A stretch of DNA of 20,768 nt from CAZIGM01 sp964538675 (GCA_964538675.1 CAZIGM010000033.1:1-20768), one strand, 5' to 3'. Positions 7,704 to 16,022 are shown, counted from the stretch's first letter. Program-made: numbers and translations. Notes: generated from the letters alone by a model not told the origin.

Positions 7704-8761
7704 GTTAGTTGGTTTAAATAATCTATTGCATCAGATACGTTTTTTACTGGAACAATATCCATAGGGTTACCTAAATCTTGATTAGCCTGTATTGCCTCTT
7801 TTTCATTTGTATCCCAATCATCAACATCTTTTGGAATAAAGAAGATTTCAGCCCCTTTTTCATAAGCTGTTTTAACTTTTAACCTCGCACTTCCTATTTG
7901 CCCAACCTCACCATCAACATTTATAGTACCAGTACCAGCAATTAAATATCCTTTAGTGATATCTTCACTTGTCATTTGATTAATTATTTCAAGTGTAAAC
8001 ATTAAACCAGCTGAGGGTCCACCAATATTATCCGTATTAAAATTAACATCTTTTGAAGACATAACAGTTCTATCTTCAACAGGGAAAATTCCTAATCCAA
8101 CTCTATTATTCTCAATATCTTGATTCTCATCATTACTAAGTATTACCAATGAAATTTCTTCAGAATATTCTTTTTTATCTCTAATAAACTCTATTTTTAC
8201 TATATCGTTCTCCTTTTTATTATCAAAATAAGTTAATATTTCTTCGACCCTATTCACAGGTTCATCATCAACCATAACAATCAGATCACCTATTTTCAAC
8301 ACTTCTTTGCTGGGGGCATCTGCTAATATTCCCATCACCAATATTCCATTGTTTTGTATATCAACAGGTATATCTAAATAGGTAAATGCAGCTATAATTG
8401 CATCCTCTTGAGATTCATCCATAACTTGAATTTGTCTCTTTGTAAAATCCTCTTCATCTTCATTTTCATCTAAAATTAATTCTTCAGGAATTATTTCCAT
8501 AAAAGAGTTAAATTTTGATGAAATAACTGATATTATGCTTCCCTTATACATAGAAACTGAAGTTAACATTAATTCACCCTGTTCTTCATAACCATCCTCA
8601 ACTTCGATTAATGTATCTAACTCAATAGCAGAGCCTGGTATAGCTATAAAGTATGGAACCGGAATATAAAAAAATATATATATTAATACAGCAATTATTG
8701 CTACTGTCCATTGAAATCGTTTTAATCTTATCTTTTTAAGAATTTGATGCTTTCTTGTCAT
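7688..8761 (-). CDS. ylbL: Membrane-anchored PDZ and Lon-type serine protease (YlbL/SepM family)
   Basis: Site-specific protease outside the membrane; relatives cleave a competence peptide (SepM) or a cell-division inhibitor at a DNA-damage checkpoint (Bacillus YlbL). One N-terminal membrane segment is at about residues 18-39, then a PDZ domain (about 115-205; NNGILVMGILADAPSKEVLKIGDLIV) and a C-terminal Lon-like domain. The catalytic serine is Ser250 in GGPSAGLMF, and the dyad lysine is Lys295 or Lys297 in SARLKVKTAYEKG. The 357 residues are complete. The ATG at 8761 has GGGAGG eight bases upstream and overlaps the patatin gene by 26 bases, so the two are co-translated. The family is well supported; the substrate is unknown. 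Confidence 0.9.
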   Translation of the reverse strand: MTRKHQILKKIRLKRFQWTVAIIAVLIYIFFYIPVPYFIAIPGSAIELDTLIEVEDGYEEQGELMLTSVSMYKGSIISVISSKFNSFMEIIPEELILDENEDEEDFTKRQIQVMDESQEDAIIAAFTYLDIPVDIQNNGILVMGILADAPSKEVLKIGDLIVMVDDEPVNRVEEILTYFDNKKENDIVKIEFIRDKKEYSEEISLVILSNDENQDIENNRVGLGIFPVEDRTVMSSKDVNFNTDNIGGPSAGLMFTLEIINQMTSEDITKGYLIAGTGTINVDGEVGQIGSARLKVKTAYEKGAEIFFIPKDVDDWDTNEKEAIQANQDLGNPMDIVPVKNVSDAIDYLNQLTKKNT

Positions 8762-9539
8762 TGGTTTCCTCCCATATGCTTATTAAATCCTTTAGTTCAT
8801 CTATATTTTCATTTGCAGTTTTATACCCTTCATCAATAATTGCTTGAATATTATTAAAGGAAAGTGATCCAATATGTCCAACATTTGGTCTAATAACAAA
8901 ATCCGCGTCAACAATTTGACGACGATAATTTTCCATTTCAATTATATCAATCGATTGTGATATAACGTCAAAAATGGTTTTCACTTCCATCTTGGCATCA
9001 TATAATCCAACATCAACTGCTATAATAATATCTGGACCCATCTCACGAACAGTTGGAATAGGCACACGTTCAAGTACTCCACCATCTACTAATAACCTTC
9101 CATTAATACTTTCAGGAACAAAAACTATTGGAATAGATATACTTGCCCTAACAGCTGAGGAAATAGGTCCCTTTGTAAATACAACCTTTTCTCCCTTTTC
9201 AATATCGACTGCAACAATTCCTAAAGGTATGTTCAAATCTTCAATATTCTTCCCATGTGTAAGTAACTTTATTAGGTTTCTTACCTTATCTCCTTGAATG
9301 AAACCCATTTTTGGAACAGTTAAATCAGTCCAATACTTCCTTTTTAAATTAACTGCCAGTTTTTCTATCATATTTATATCATTATTATTGGCATATAAAG
9401 CAGCTATAACGCTCCCCATACTACTCCCTGCAATAAAATCTATTGGAATATTATTTTCCTTAAGAACTTTTATCACCCCTATATGGGCTAAACCACGTGC
9501 CCCTCCAGAACCAAGTGCTACTCCTATTTTAGGTTTCAT
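8736..9539 (-). CDS. Patatin-like phospholipase (RssA/YlbK family)
   Basis: Predicted acyl hydrolase with a Ser-Asp dyad; physiological substrate unknown. The oxyanion loop GSGGARG is at residues 10-16, the nucleophile Ser40 in GSSMG (38-42), and the dyad aspartate Asp151 in DGGV. The 267 residues match the bacterial single-domain patatins. The ATG at 9539 is chosen over an in-frame GTG at 9548 because GAGGTG lies six bases before it and the protein then begins MKPKIGVALGSGGARG. There is no signal peptide. It overlaps ylbL, the same pair as Bacillus ylbK-ylbL. A hairpin-rich repeat (9572-9661) lies in its upstream region, where its promoter would be; I could not pick one out. Confidence 0.88.
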   Translation of the reverse strand: MKPKIGVALGSGGARGLAHIGVIKVLKENNIPIDFIAGSSMGSVIAALYANNNDINMIEKLAVNLKRKYWTDLTVPKMGFIQGDKVRNLIKLLTHGKNIEDLNIPLGIVAVDIEKGEKVVFTKGPISSAVRASISIPIVFVPESINGRLLVDGGVLERVPIPTVREMGPDIIIAVDVGLYDAKMEVKTIFDVISQSIDIIEMENYRRQIVDADFVIRPNVGHIGSLSFNNIQAIIDEGYKTANENIDELKDLISIWEETNDKKASNS

Positions 9540-9571
9540 TAAGATCACCTCATATTATAAAGCCGAACTTT

Positions 9572-9661
9572 TATCGCGTTTTCTGCGATATTAGTGAGAC
9601 TTATCCTAAATTCCGCGCACTCTATGTGCAAGTGGGAGTCTTATCTTATCTGGATTAAAAT
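9572..9661 (-). repeat. Interspersed hairpin repeat, short copy
   Basis: This intergenic block recurs, inverted, at 20618-20768. On the minus strand 9615-9661 matches 20618-20664 at about 39 of 47 positions. Bases 9594-9613 (read on the minus strand as GAATTTAGGATAAGTCTCAC) are identical to 20721-20740. It contains a small hairpin (GCAC with GTGC, 9617-9629) and, after the 20-base block, a second hairpin (9572-9577 with 9585-9590, TATCGC and GCGATA). The long copy has about 57 extra bases between the two shared blocks. No ORF. It could be a miniature mobile element or a remnant of a transposon end. Confidence 0.75.
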
Positions 9662-9769
9662 ATATCTGAATAAAATAATATACTTTCTTATTCTCTTGTA
9701 TGGTCTAAAAAGGACAATCATAACGTAAAAGTATAATAATAGTAATTGTATTTAGTTAGGAGGCTCTTC

Positions 9770-11005
9770 ATGAATAATATTGCTAATTTAAATTATAAAA
9801 TAAAAAATTTTATACTAGGAATATTACTATTGCTACTTGCTATTTCTATAATTATTTATCCAGATATATCATTTAATGCCTCATTAAAAGGTTTGAAAAT
9901 CTGGTGGGAAGTAATATTCCCCGCACTTCTACCTTTTTTAATCATTTCAGAAATTCTTCTCGGTATTGGAATAGTACACTTTATGGGCGTAATATTAGAA
10001 CCCATAATGAGACCACTTTTTAAAGTCCCAGGAGTAGGTTCCTTTGTTTTAACAATGGGTTTTTCTTCTGGCTATCCAATGGGAGCAAAATTGACAACAC
10101 GTTTGCGTGAGGAAAAAATGATAACCCGCATAGAAGGTGAACGTCTTGTCTCTTTTACTACTACATCTGACCCTCTCTTTCTTTTTGGTGCAATAGCAGT
10201 AGGTTTTTTCCATGATGCAAGGCTAGGTGCTTTTATTGCATTAGTGCATTACTTATCAAGCATTATTGTAGGCTTAATTATGAGATTTTATCGGAAAAGC
10301 GATAATGAATATTCATCAATTAGAAAAAATGAAAATAATCATGACATTTTTAAAAAAGCCTTTAATTCCTTATATCTTGCTCGAATTAAAGATGGGCGCA
10401 AGTTTGGGAAATTAATGGGTGATTCAGTCATGTCCTCGATTGATACTCTATTAATGATCGGTGGATTTATTATAATATTTTCTGTAGTTCTTTCAATTTT
10501 AAACGAAATTCAAATCACCTTACTTTTATCAAAGTTCTTAAATATTTTATTAATTCCAATAGGTATCTCAAAAGATTTATCAAACTCATTAATCTATGGT
10601 CTGTTTGAGGTTACATTAGGTGCAAAAACAGTAAGTGAGGTATCGACACTAATCCCTATGAATCAAAAATTAGCAATACTATCTGCTATATCTGCTTGGG
10701 GGGGATTATCAGTACATTCACAAGTTGCTGCAATAATTCAAAAAACCGATTTAAGATACCTTCCTTTTTTGATAGCTAGAATAATACATGTAATTATTGC
10801 ATTCATAATATCTAATTTGCTTTACAAAATAATCGATATTGAGAACCTACTAACTTCAATACCTGTTTTTCTTTATCAAATACCCAATCAAACTCCATAT
10901 TTAACTTTTCTAAATTCGTTTATGTATATCTTAATTTGGTTCATATTACTTACATTTATTTTACTATTAATTCTATTTGTTTTTAAAATAATAAACAAAA
11001 AATAA
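9770..11005 (+). CDS. ylbJ: Sporulation integral membrane protein YlbJ
   Basis: Membrane protein that in Bacillus is made in the mother cell and is needed for a normal spore cortex. The 411-residue protein (Bacillus about 408) is mostly hydrophobic, with about eight membrane segments and nucleoside-transporter-like gate regions (GFSSGYPMGAKLTTRL near 99-114, and GGLSVHSQVAAIIQ near 316). The ATG at 9770 is chosen over one at 9746 because AGGAGG lies six bases before it. It is divergent from the patatin gene and convergent with coaD, eight bases apart, with no clear terminator between. A SpoIIID-like sequence lies at 9710-9719. Its presence supports an endospore former. Confidence 0.9.
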   Translation: MNNIANLNYKIKNFILGILLLLLAISIIIYPDISFNASLKGLKIWWEVIFPALLPFLIISEILLGIGIVHFMGVILEPIMRPLFKVPGVGSFVLTMGFSSGYPMGAKLTTRLREEKMITRIEGERLVSFTTTSDPLFLFGAIAVGFFHDARLGAFIALVHYLSSIIVGLIMRFYRKSDNEYSSIRKNENNHDIFKKAFNSLYLARIKDGRKFGKLMGDSVMSSIDTLLMIGGFIIIFSVVLSILNEIQITLLLSKFLNILLIPIGISKDLSNSLIYGLFEVTLGAKTVSEVSTLIPMNQKLAILSAISAWGGLSVHSQVAAIIQKTDLRYLPFLIARIIHVIIAFIISNLLYKIIDIENLLTSIPVFLYQIPNQTPYLTFLNSFMYILIWFILLTFILLLILFVFKIINKK

Positions 11006-11012
11006 TTAAATA

Positions 11013-11504
11013 TTAGTTATTTATTTGATTATTATATTTTTCTTTTAAAGCCTTATCAACAATCTTAGGTACCAAATCAAATACATCACCATTATGTTTT
11101 GCAACATCCTTAACAATACTTGAACTCAAATATGAGTAATTATTATTAGTCATCATAAAAAAGGTTTCAATATTATTATTTAATTTTCTATTTATTGAAG
11201 CCATTTGTAATTCATACTCAAAATCTGATACAGCACGTAAACCCTTAATTATTGTGTTACCATTATTCTTCAACATATAGTCAACTAATAATCCATTAAA
11301 ACTATCAACTTCAACATTCGGCATATCCTTTGTCGCTTCTTTTATTAAACTTATTCTCTCTTCTATTGTGAATAATGATTGCTTTGTCGTATTTATTAAA
11401 ACAGCTACAGTTATTTTGTCAAATATCTTTGTACCTCTTTGAATAATATCTAGATGTCCGTATGTAATTGGATCAAAGCTTCCTGGATAAACTGCATGTA
11501 TCAT
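11013..11504 (-). CDS. coaD: Phosphopantetheine adenylyltransferase
   Basis: Transfers AMP from ATP to 4'-phosphopantetheine, the fourth step of coenzyme A synthesis, so it also feeds the ACP arm and the acyl-CoA primer of FabH. The nucleotidyltransferase signature PGSFDPITYGHLDII is at residues 7-21 with the TxGH motif at 14-17; the second motif SYLSSSIVKDVA is near 124-135. The 163 residues are the usual length (159-165). The ATG at 11504 has AAGGGGTG eight bases upstream. It lies 24 bases after rsmD, and rsmD-coaD is a conserved pair. Confidence 0.96.
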   Translation of the reverse strand: MIHAVYPGSFDPITYGHLDIIQRGTKIFDKITVAVLINTTKQSLFTIEERISLIKEATKDMPNVEVDSFNGLLVDYMLKNNGNTIIKGLRAVSDFEYELQMASINRKLNNNIETFFMMTNNNYSYLSSSIVKDVAKHNGDVFDLVPKIVDKALKEKYNNQINN

Positions 11505-11528
11505 TTAAATATACACCCCTTCATGATT

Positions 11529-12077
11529 TTATGCCTTATAAATTGTTACGCCTGTATTTCCATAATCAACATTTTTAATTAATGTTAATACCCCAATTTT
11601 ACTAGGTAAAGATATTTTTACATCATGTTCAACAACAACAATTCCTTGATTACTAATCATATTATTATCTGATAAAGATTTGAGAACTACTTCATAATTA
11701 TTCATTTTATATGGTGGATCTATAAAAATTAATTCAAATTGAATTCCCCTTTTTATTAAAATATTTAAAGCACGAATAGAATCGTTCCTATATATCTCAG
11801 TAATTTCAGAGAAATTACATAAATCAATGTTATTTTTAATAATTTCTACGCATTTCCTATCTTTATCTACAAAAATAGCTTTACTCATACCTCGACTTAA
11901 AGCCTCAATCCCTAAACCACCAGTTCCAGCATAAAGATCTAATACACTTCCGCCATCTACAAAAGGTTTTATAATATTAAATATTGCCTCTTTTATCTTA
12001 TCTGTTGTAGGTCTAGTTGAATTACCAGGAACTGCTTTTAATTGCCTTCCCTTTGCACTACCAGCTATAACTCTCAA
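11529..12077 (-). CDS. rsmD: 16S rRNA (guanine966-N2)-methyltransferase RsmD
   Basis: Methylates G966 (E. coli numbering) of 16S rRNA using S-adenosylmethionine. The SAM-binding motif LDLYAGTGGLGIEAL is at residues 46-60 and the catalytic DPPY at 120-123. The 182 residues are the family length. The start is TTG at 12077, seven bases after AAGGTG; no ATG is in frame, and the resulting MRVIAGSAKGR is the conserved beginning. It is the first gene of rsmD-coaD. Upstream lies the 258-base gap with a candidate RNA on the other strand, and I saw no clear minus-strand promoter there. Confidence 0.94.
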   Translation of the reverse strand: MRVIAGSAKGRQLKAVPGNSTRPTTDKIKEAIFNIIKPFVDGGSVLDLYAGTGGLGIEALSRGMSKAIFVDKDRKCVEIIKNNIDLCNFSEITEIYRNDSIRALNILIKRGIQFELIFIDPPYKMNNYEVVLKSLSDNNMISNQGIVVVEHDVKISLPSKIGVLTLIKNVDYGNTGVTIYKA

Positions 12078-12187
12078 TTATTATCACCTTCTTAGATATT
12101 AATTTATATGGTAGCACAAACAAAAAAAAATCACAAAAAAATTATAATCCTTTGTATATAAAAATAGTTTTAGGTAAAGATATAAAT

Positions 12188-12329
12188 AGCAATACAACGT
12201 AGTATTGCTGATAACCGTGGAGAAGACTTACGTTTCCCCATAAGCTTTTCCTTCGGTTTCTCCTCTCCCATTTAGTTAATGCACTTTATGTGCATTGGCC
12301 CCGCAGGTGTAACCTGTGGGCTTTTTTTT
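12188..12329 (+). ncRNA. Candidate small regulatory RNA with four hairpins
   Basis: The 258-base gap 12078-12335 between rsmD and recG has no plus-strand gene, yet it holds a chain of stems ending in a strong plus-strand terminator. Hairpin 1 is 12188-12209 (8 bp, AGCAATAC with GTATTGCT). Hairpin 2 is 12219-12251 (11 bp with a bulged A; loop CGTTTCCCCA). Hairpin 3 is 12278-12296 (7 bp, AATGCAC with GTGCATT, loop TTTAT). The terminator is 12300-12329. Between hairpins 2 and 3 lies unpaired TTTCTCCTCTCCC (12256-12268), complementary to purine-rich ribosome sites. C-rich loops are typical of Firmicute small RNAs that block translation. No convincing plus-strand promoter was found upstream. Not recognised as 6S, SRP RNA, tmRNA or a riboswitch I know. 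Confidence 0.5.
12300..12329 (+). terminator. Strong plus-strand terminator of the candidate RNA
   Basis: A 9-bp stem with one G-U pair (12300-12308 with 12312-12320, CCCGCAGGT and ACCTGTGGG) has a 3-base loop and is followed by C and eight T. On the minus strand the stem has an A-C mismatch and no U-tract follows, so it works for plus-strand transcription only. No plus-strand protein gene precedes it. It faces the 3' end of recG seven bases away. Confidence 0.85.
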
Positions 12330-12335
12330 ATTAAT

Positions 12336-14378
12336 TTAACTGTTAATTAAATCATTTTGCATTTTCTGTATTTCTTTAATCAATAAAGCCCACTTTGAAT
12401 TTTCCCAAAACTCATCACTATTAACCCATTCCTGTGCATCACTTCTTGCAACCTCCAATGTGCGATAATCATTAACCAAATCGGCAAGTTTAAAATCTGG
12501 CATTCCACTTTGTTTTAGACCTAATAAATCACCTGAACCCCGTAATTCTAAATCTTTTTTAGCAATCTCAAATCCATCATTTGTTTTTAACATTACTCTC
12601 ATTCTTTCTTTACCTACTTCTGAATTAGGGTCCGCCACTAATATACAGTAAGATTGTTCATTACCTCTTCCTACACGACCTCGCAATTGATGAAGTTGTG
12701 CTAGTCCAAAACGATCAGCATCATATATCACCATTAATGTAGCATTTGTTATATTAACACCAACTTCCACTACCGTTGTCGATACTAGAACTTGAATTTG
12801 ATTATCTTTAAATTGAGATACTATTTCTTCCTTTTCCTTTGATGGAAGTCTCCCATGCATTAATCCAATATTATATCTTGGGAGCTGTTTTGTAATTAAG
12901 TCATGTATATCTATAGCACTTTGCACATCTATCTTTTCTGATTCCTCTATTAATGGACAAATGACATATGTCTGTTTACCTTCTTCAATCTGCTTTTTTA
13001 TAAAAGCTAGAACTCGATCAAATGCCTCGTGTTTTACCCAATATGTATTTATTTTCTTTCTTCCTTTTGGATACTCGTTGATTGTTGATACATCCATGTC
13101 ACCATAAGCAGTAATAGCTAAAGTTCTAGGTATAGGAGTAGCTGTCATAAAAAGAACATCAGGTGTCTTATCATCACCTTTTTTCCTTAACTCTGCTCTT
13201 TGCTCTACACCAAATCTATGTTGTTCGTCAATTATTACTAGTCCAAGATTTTTAAAAAATACATTTTCTTGAATTAGAGCATGCGTTCCAACTACAACAT
13301 CTATTAGACCCATCTGTAAGTGACCTATTATACTTTCTTTATAACCAGATGTAAGACTTCCTGTCAATAAAGCAACTTCTATCCCAAAAGGTGTTAATAG
13401 CTTTTTTAATGATTCTTCATGCTGTTCAGCAAGTATTTCTGTAGGTACCATAAATGCCCCTTGATATCCCGCTAAATAATTTGCATATAAAGAGAGAACA
13501 GCAATTATTGTTTTACCTGAACCAACATCACCTTGTAGTAATCGGGTCATCGCCTGATCTTTATTAAAATCCTTTAAAATTTCTTTTAATACTTTATTTT
13601 GATCATCTGTTAAATTATAGGGTAAAGATTTTATTAAAGTATTTATTTTCTTTATATCTATATTTTTATTTGTTCCTAGATAATTATCGCGATTATTTTT
13701 TTTAATTATTTGCAAACGTAATTGATATAACAACAGTTCATCATAAACTAATCTTCGCCTAGCTTGTTTTTGATCATTATAATCTTTAGGGAAATGGATA
13801 GCTTTTATAGCATCTTTTAGTGAATATAGCTTATATCTAGTTATAACTTCATCAGGAAGGTAATCTTCTATCCCCTCATAATATTGTAACAAGGTATTTT
13901 CCATTATTTTCTGAAAATCACTTTGATAAAAATTTGACGGCATCGAGTAGACGGGCATTATATTACCTTTTTTAGAGGAAGATAAAGTATCTAAAAACTC
14001 TGATTCAGCAACAGTTATTTGTAAACGACTTTTATCCCACTTCCCTGTTAAAAGAATAGACCTTCCCACACGTAATTGTTTTTTCAAAAAACTTCTGTTA
14101 AACCACACAGCAGTAATTATATTATTATCAACTATTACTTTAACTGAAATGATGTTACGCTTATTTGTAATATATTTCACATAAGGGTTATCATATATTG
14201 AACCTTCTACTGTTACTTTGTCTCCATGCTTTGCTAATTCAAGATCAATAAGTTGATAATTCTCATATCTATATGGGAAATAAGTAAATAAGTCTTTAAT
14301 AGAAACAAGACCCATTTCTTTTAATTTTTCTATTTTTTTTTGACTAATTCCATTAACTTTTATTTTATTTAGATTCAT
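12336..14378 (-). CDS. recG: ATP-dependent DNA helicase RecG
   Basis: Branch-migrating helicase that remodels stalled replication forks and recombination intermediates. The N-terminal wedge (OB-fold) domain spans about residues 50-150; then come the helicase motifs: Walker A GDVGSGKT (283-290), DEQHRFG (384-390), FMTATPIPRTLAI, and in the second domain QLHQLRGRVGRG with the TRG-type end DLELRGSGDLLGLKQSG. The 680 residues are full length (Bacillus 682). The ATG at 14378 has only a weak ribosome site (GGAATGAG, about 14 bases away) and lies 20 bases after sdaAA, so it is probably read from the serine dehydratase unit, as in Bacillus sdaAB-sdaAA-recG. Confidence 0.97.
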   Translation of the reverse strand: MNLNKIKVNGISQKKIEKLKEMGLVSIKDLFTYFPYRYENYQLIDLELAKHGDKVTVEGSIYDNPYVKYITNKRNIISVKVIVDNNIITAVWFNRSFLKKQLRVGRSILLTGKWDKSRLQITVAESEFLDTLSSSKKGNIMPVYSMPSNFYQSDFQKIMENTLLQYYEGIEDYLPDEVITRYKLYSLKDAIKAIHFPKDYNDQKQARRRLVYDELLLYQLRLQIIKKNNRDNYLGTNKNIDIKKINTLIKSLPYNLTDDQNKVLKEILKDFNKDQAMTRLLQGDVGSGKTIIAVLSLYANYLAGYQGAFMVPTEILAEQHEESLKKLLTPFGIEVALLTGSLTSGYKESIIGHLQMGLIDVVVGTHALIQENVFFKNLGLVIIDEQHRFGVEQRAELRKKGDDKTPDVLFMTATPIPRTLAITAYGDMDVSTINEYPKGRKKINTYWVKHEAFDRVLAFIKKQIEEGKQTYVICPLIEESEKIDVQSAIDIHDLITKQLPRYNIGLMHGRLPSKEKEEIVSQFKDNQIQVLVSTTVVEVGVNITNATLMVIYDADRFGLAQLHQLRGRVGRGNEQSYCILVADPNSEVGKERMRVMLKTNDGFEIAKKDLELRGSGDLLGLKQSGMPDFKLADLVNDYRTLEVARSDAQEWVNSDEFWENSKWALLIKEIQKMQNDLINS

Positions 14379-14398
14379 GACAACTACTACTCATTCCC

Positions 14399-15277
14399 TT
14401 ATAATTCTTCAAACACTTCTTTTTCTAATTTTTTTGCTGTTGGTGTGTTTGCCAACCCTCCAATTGAAGTTTCCCTTAAAGAAACTGGCATTGAACATCC
14501 AATTTCGTACATTGCACTAATAACTTCATCTGGGGGAATCACACTTTTTATACCCGCTAAAGCCATATCAGCAGCAATCATAGCATTTGATGCACCAATT
14601 GCATTTCTTTTGACACATGGTACTTCAACAAGTCCCGCAACTGGATCACAAGGTAATCCAAGCATATTTTTTAATGCAATAGCTAGAGCTTCTGAAGATT
14701 CTCTAGGAGTTCCACCCGCCATTTCAACTATAGCAGCAGCTGCCATAGCAGTAGCAGAGCCTATCTCTGCTTGGCACCCTCCGGTTGCTCCAGAAATAGA
14801 TGCATTATTAGCAATAACTAAGCCTATAGCTCCAGCTGTAAATAATGCTCTTATCATGTCATCCTCTGTTGAATCTAATTTCTTTGCGGTAGCAAAAATA
14901 GTACCTGGCAATATTCCGACTGATCCAGCAGTAGGTGTGGCAACTATTATTCCCATTGCAGCATTCACCTCTGATGTAGCTAACGAATAACTAACTGCTT
15001 TAACAATTGTTTCACCAGACAGGTATTTTTTTGTTTTTAAATAATTATACAACTTCTTTCCATCCCCGCCACTTAATCCACTTCGTGATTTTATATCCTG
15101 ATTTATTCCTTTATCAATAGCTTCTTTCATAACCTTAAGATTTTGTTTCATTCGATTAATTACATCATCTCTAATGCTGTTTCCTTCTTCAATCTCTGAT
15201 TCAATCATAATATCTGATATTTTTTTACCTTTTAATTCACATAAATCAATTAAATCTGCTACTGAAGAATATTTCAT
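14399..15277 (-). CDS. sdaAA: L-serine dehydratase, iron-sulfur, alpha subunit
   Basis: With SdaAB deaminates L-serine to pyruvate and ammonia using an oxygen-sensitive [4Fe-4S] cluster. The 292-residue protein has the family cysteines: Cys168 in SGATGGCQAEIG, Cys210 and Cys221 in CDPVAGLVEVPCVKRN, and a further Cys261 in IGCSMP; the first three are the usual cluster ligands. The ATG at 15277 has AAGGAAGG just upstream and lies 15 bases after sdaAB. The two-subunit iron-sulfur type is common in anaerobic Firmicutes that ferment amino acids. Confidence 0.95.
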   Translation of the reverse strand: MKYSSVADLIDLCELKGKKISDIMIESEIEEGNSIRDDVINRMKQNLKVMKEAIDKGINQDIKSRSGLSGGDGKKLYNYLKTKKYLSGETIVKAVSYSLATSEVNAAMGIIVATPTAGSVGILPGTIFATAKKLDSTEDDMIRALFTAGAIGLVIANNASISGATGGCQAEIGSATAMAAAAIVEMAGGTPRESSEALAIALKNMLGLPCDPVAGLVEVPCVKRNAIGASNAMIAADMALAGIKSVIPPDEVISAMYEIGCSMPVSLRETSIGGLANTPTAKKLEKEVFEEL

Positions 15278-15292
15278 ATTATCCTTCCTTCA

Positions 15293-15958
15293 CTAATTTG
15301 TTTTTAAAAAAATAACTTTTTTAACACTCTCATTGTTTTCAATTTCTTTAATCACATCATTTGTTAACGGATTATCTGTTTCAATCAACATTAATGCCAA
15401 TGAACCCTTCTCTTTTCTAGCTACTTCCATATATGATATATTTATTTTATTTTTCCCCAAAATACTTGCTACTGAAGCTACTAATCCGAATTTATCTTTA
15501 TGAAAAACAAACAAAATTGGTGCATTACTGGCAACTTTTATTTTAAATCCATTTATTTCAGTAATCTCTACTTTACCACCACCAACAGAAATTCCTACTA
15601 CCTCGAACTTTTCAGATTCATCCTCTAATATTATTCTTGCAGTATTAGGATGAACTGGTTCTTCTTTACTAAACAAAAACTGAACATCTACTCCCTCTTC
15701 AACTGCACATATCTTAGAGTCAATAATTCGACTGTCATTTATATCCATGTTTAGTAATCCTCCAATAATGGCAACATCAGTACTGTGTCCTTTATATGTT
15801 TTGGCAAACGACCCATAAAGTGTGATTGTAGCTCTTTTTGGCTTTCTTCCGAACATTTCTCGGGCTATTTTACTAATTTTTGCTGCACCTGCTGTATGTG
15901 AACTTGATGGACCTACCATAATAGGACCAACAATATCAAATACAGTTTGATATTTCAT
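15293..15958 (-). CDS. sdaAB: L-serine dehydratase, iron-sulfur, beta subunit
   Basis: Partner of SdaAA. The family signature GPIMVGPSSSHTAGAAKI is at residues 11-28, and an ACT domain lies at about 148-221 (FGLVASVASILGKNKINISY), probably sensing serine or another amino acid. The 221 residues match the usual beta subunit. The ATG at 15958 has GGAGG eight bases upstream. A terminator for the upstream fak genes ends only 27 bases before this start codon, leaving no room for an ordinary promoter after it. Expression must come through or from upstream of that hairpin. Confidence 0.95.
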   Translation of the reverse strand: MKYQTVFDIVGPIMVGPSSSHTAGAAKISKIAREMFGRKPKRATITLYGSFAKTYKGHSTDVAIIGGLLNMDINDSRIIDSKICAVEEGVDVQFLFSKEEPVHPNTARIILEDESEKFEVVGISVGGGKVEITEINGFKIKVASNAPILFVFHKDKFGLVASVASILGKNKINISYMEVARKEKGSLALMLIETDNPLTNDVIKEIENNESVKKVIFLKTN

Positions 15959-15985
15959 ATAGATTCCTCCATTTCTATTTTTAGC

Positions 15986-16022
15986 AAAAAATCCCCCTAA
16001 TTCAAAGTAATGTAGGGGGATT
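15986..16022 (-). terminator. Terminator after fakB, immediately ahead of sdaAB
   Basis: A 10-bp stem rich in G-C (15990-15999 with 16013-16022; core CCCCC with GGGGG) has a 13-base loop and, on the minus strand, ends in a run of T at 15991-15986. It is 24 bases after the fakB stop and 27 bases before the sdaAB start. It ends the asp23-fakA-fakB unit, or acts as an attenuator for sdaAB-sdaAA-recG. Confidence 0.85.

Noticed and set aside
9690..9745. Sigma-E or sigma-A promoter for ylbJ
   Set aside because: CATAACGT and TATAAT-like boxes exist but have no matching -35 at proper spacing.
12078..12187. Promoter for the candidate RNA or for rsmD
   Set aside because: TATAAT occurs on both strands near 12141-12148, but no -35 box at 16-18 bases on either strand; left unassigned.
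12188..12329. Known riboswitch, T-box, 6S or SRP RNA
   Set aside because: The conserved cores I remember for these classes are absent, and no plus-strand gene follows that a riboswitch could control.
14445..14990. Long plus-strand open frame of 181 codons
   Set aside because: It lies wholly opposite sdaAA, whose conserved cysteine motifs prove the minus strand; no ribosome site and no family resemblance.
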